From IMG/VR virus record IMGVR_UViG_3300037200_000028, positions 1 through 34,235 of that record: a stretch of 34,235 nucleotides of DNA. One strand, written 5' to 3'. The notes beneath the pieces were generated by a model. The model ran no database searches and had not been told where the DNA came from. It worked only from the letters and a program-made list of their open reading frames with translations. Origin of the DNA: a virus. A program made the position numbers and the translations under genes. The first letter of the stretch is position 1, and every line of letters starts with the position of its first letter. Of the stretch, positions 32,025 through 34,235 are shown piece after piece.

Positions 32025-34235
32025 TTAAAATACTATGTCCATTCCTCCCTCACCCTTTGATACTAAAATAGCCGAACCAATTCTACGAACTACATCCATT
32101 CCAGCATCTATTAAATTAATTGGTGTTGTTTTTGAGTAGGGATTTAAAACCACATCCATTCCAGCATCATTAGCATTCCAGATTTGAATAAAACTATTCC
32201 CACAATTGGTTGTTGACCCGCCACCACTTTGTCTAATGCGAATATTCTGTCCTCCCAAGACAACAGCTGAGTTGTTATCTGAGTAAACATAAACACCCTC
32301 ACCGTGGACGAATGTGTTGTCCGAGTTAGCCTCAATGTTGTGATTGTTGCCTATAACATGACCAGACGATCCGGAATTATTATAGTTTCCATTTACCATG
32401 ACGTTTTTCATACTAACTATATTGTGGTCACCAGCAATAACCGTGTGTCCTGTTCCCCAAGTATTCTTGGTTGAGGTTATTAAATGCCCTGTAGTCATTG
32501 TGCCCTGTGATAGGTGTGGGTCCATATTCAGAACCCTGCCTTTTGTAACCACCAAGTTATTTGTTTTAATAAATTCAACCGTACAAGTAGATGGTGATAT
32601 TGGATTGTAACCAGTTATTTTATTAACTTGGTAATATTGTGCCCCGAATTGGTTCAGGTTTAAATAAATTACGTCATTGAAACGAAATGTTGACATGTCA
32701 ATCGGGTTCAACCACATTTGTGCTGTAACTAAATAAGAGTCTGGATCGGAAATCTGATCCATATACTGCTGCCACCAAGTTGTAAATAAATTATCATTAG
32801 TTACGGTTGTGGTTGGATAGTATTCACCATAATTCTGCCCAAAATCCAAATCATAAGTAGGGTTATATGGATTGTCAAAGTGTCCTACATAGGGATAGGA
32901 GAAAAATGTTCTTGAGGTTATAACACCAGCCTCTAATCCCCTCAATACAAAACAAGTTCCATCTATTAGCGGCACGTTGTAATTGGATACTGAGTAGGTT
33001 GGACAGCCAGCAACTGGTTGTGTGTAAAATAATAATGATGCTGCATTGGCGCCATTGTTCCTACCAACCGTTGTTTGTTTAATAGGTGACCTTGTTAGCA
33101 ATCTAATGTTAAAAGTAGTTGGACCACCATAGGTTTGTCCATTCACCTTTGATATTTTAGGAATTACAATTGGAGTTCCGCCAGAGGCAGTACCACCAAG
33201 AATAGGTAGTGCGTTTGAAAGTGGAACCTCAACCATTGGGGTTGGGCTGAACCCTATTTCAACTTTATTAACGCCCTGTAAAGCCGGTGAGTCTATATTA
33301 TAAATATACTGTCCGTAGATCTGCCCATATCGTGCCGTATAGAAGGAGTTAAAGAAGTCGGTATCGGCTTTATAACTAAATATATTCTGTTTAGATTGTT
33401 GTAGGGATAATAATTGGGAACTCAAAGGTTGATTTGCATCCACCTTCTTTGTCCAGTCTATTATATTACCACTATTATAATAGTCAACATATGGTTCAAT
33501 GTATAAGTGATATGGATTATTCTTATCTGGTTCAATATACAAGTTAAATAATTTAATTACCCACAATAAAAAGTCCTTTTGTTTAACCGTTTGGGATAAT
33601 ATCTGTGAGTAGTCTATTAACTGGTTGGTTATTAATGTGGAACTTATTTCATTATAAATGTGTGTGTTAGGAGTTAATGTAGCTATTGCCTGGTTGTGAT
33701 TAATCCATTGGTTCTGTTTAGCCCCAAAATAAACCTGGGCGTAGACTCGTTCAGTCCAACCAATTGACTCGGAGTAGGATGAGGAGTTATCTAACGTATC
33801 AAATTCACATAACACACTAAACGTACAGCCAGTTGTATCATTTGATTCAATAATAACATTCTGTGCCCAAGTTCCATTATTAATTACTAAACAACTGTCT
33901 GCGGTTCTGGTGGCATTCATTATGTTATAGGTTGGTGATGCCCCGAATTTATTATATTGTGGAAAGCTTCTATTTAATATAACCGATACACTATCAAATC
34001 CAAAATAATTAATAACTCCACCAACGGTTGGTAAGAACATTTCTAAATAAACGTTAAAGTTTTGGCTATAAATAGATGTGTCTGGTTTTATATAACTATA
34101 AGTTGGACTTTTATCCCAAAATGGAACTGGTGACCCGTTATCGAAATAATTATTATCCGTTGTATCGGTAAAAGGAACTATTGGTAAAGTATAAGCAACC
34201 CCACCAGAGTTGAATACAGTCTTATAAGGATAAAT
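32025..34235 (-). CDS. Large tail protein, C-terminal part, cut by window edge
   Basis: The frame is open without a stop from the right edge to the stop at 32025 (736 aa). The first Met (34040) is internal: 65 further codons upstream (starting IYPYKTVFNSGG) are in frame. The middle has VKQKDFLLWVIKLFNLYIEP and YYNSGNIIDWTKKVD, features I associate with large tail-tip/baseplate proteins of Bacteroidetes phages. Residues after about 540 turn into N-x-x-x-V-I-x-G-x-N type repeats (GHVIGNNHNIEANSDNTFVH), a beta-solenoid-like fibre end. Three short repeats (DAGMDVVLN, DAGMDVVRR, GGMDIVF) close the protein. I infer it continues the 260-aa fragment at 1-782. Confidence 0.75.
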   Translation of the reverse strand: MYPYKTVFNSGGVAYTLPIVPFTDTTDNNYFDNGSPVPFWDKSPTYSYIKPDTSIYSQNFNVYLEMFLPTVGGVINYFGFDSVSVILNRSFPQYNKFGASPTYNIMNATRTADSCLVINNGTWAQNVIIESNDTTGCTFSVLCEFDTLDNSSSYSESIGWTERVYAQVYFGAKQNQWINHNQAIATLTPNTHIYNEISSTLITNQLIDYSQILSQTVKQKDFLLWVIKLFNLYIEPDKNNPYHLYIEPYVDYYNSGNIIDWTKKVDANQPLSSQLLSLQQSKQNIFSYKADTDFFNSFYTARYGQIYGQYIYNIDSPALQGVNKVEIGFSPTPMVEVPLSNALPILGGTASGGTPIVIPKISKVNGQTYGGPTTFNIRLLTRSPIKQTTVGRNNGANAASLLFYTQPVAGCPTYSVSNYNVPLIDGTCFVLRGLEAGVITSRTFFSYPYVGHFDNPYNPTYDLDFGQNYGEYYPTTTVTNDNLFTTWWQQYMDQISDPDSYLVTAQMWLNPIDMSTFRFNDVIYLNLNQFGAQYYQVNKITGYNPISPSTCTVEFIKTNNLVVTKGRVLNMDPHLSQGTMTTGHLITSTKNTWGTGHTVIAGDHNIVSMKNVMVNGNYNNSGSSGHVIGNNHNIEANSDNTFVHGEGVYVYSDNNSAVVLGGQNIRIRQSGGGSTTNCGNSFIQIWNANDAGMDVVLNPYSKTTPINLIDAGMDVVRRIGSAILVSKGEGGMDIVF

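Noticed and set aside
32025-34040. 671-aa protein starting at Met 34040
   Set aside because: The frame continues upstream without a stop to the window edge and the residues there read as protein, so this Met is internal.

Overview
The window looks like most or all of a tailed phage (or excised prophage) genome from a Bacteroidetes/Flavobacteria-type host. Several early genes follow the Bacteroidetes promoter pattern (a TTTG/TTAGG box, exactly 19 bp, then TATATTTAC or TATATTTG). Start codons sit in A-rich leaders without clear Shine-Dalgarno sequences, and the DNA is AT-rich. The tape measure protein, tail tube protein and T9-frameshifted tail assembly chaperone point to a long-tailed, siphovirus-like particle.

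Layout. (1) 1-9628, minus strand, read right to left: two small genes (9628-9005), a tRNA-like element and a strong hairpin, then 66-aa and 91-aa ORFs, a probable small terminase, the large terminase, tail assembly chaperone G/GT, tail terminator, an ATP-grasp enzyme, a gp10-like completion protein and a 490-aa structural protein. Last comes the first 260 residues of a large tail protein that runs off base 1. (2) 9629-17376, plus strand: early/accessory region starting at an operator-like inverted repeat and promoter. It holds many small overlapping genes (lysine-rich proteins, zinc-finger proteins, a sigma-like regulator), a membrane protein, a GT32-like glycosyltransferase, a DNA methyltransferase in a cassette flanked by an 82-bp direct repeat, and a series of single-gene transcription units. 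(3) 17384-34235, minus strand: from the right edge, the rest (736 aa) of what looks like the same large tail protein, a collagen-like fibre, an Asp-box propeller protein, tape measure, XkdF-like protease, scaffold, major capsid protein, tail tube, two ice-binding-like (DUF3494) proteins, small structural genes, portal, connector and two small genes including a membrane protein. The two edge fragments suggest a circular or circularly permuted genome cut inside the tail gene, although the ends do not join in frame exactly as given.

The standout features are these. The large terminase is interrupted at its third nuclease motif by an intein, and a complete HNH homing endonuclease lies inside the intein coding sequence in a different reading frame, so about 567 bp is open in two frames. 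Two adjacent genes in the virion module encode DUF3494 ice-binding-type domains, one of them with a fibronectin III domain. A phage ATP-grasp enzyme with a cysteine-rich tail sits among neck/tail genes. The methyltransferase cassette is bounded by 82-bp perfect repeats that are read in different frames at the two ends. No endolysin, integrase, polymerase or helicase could be recognised.
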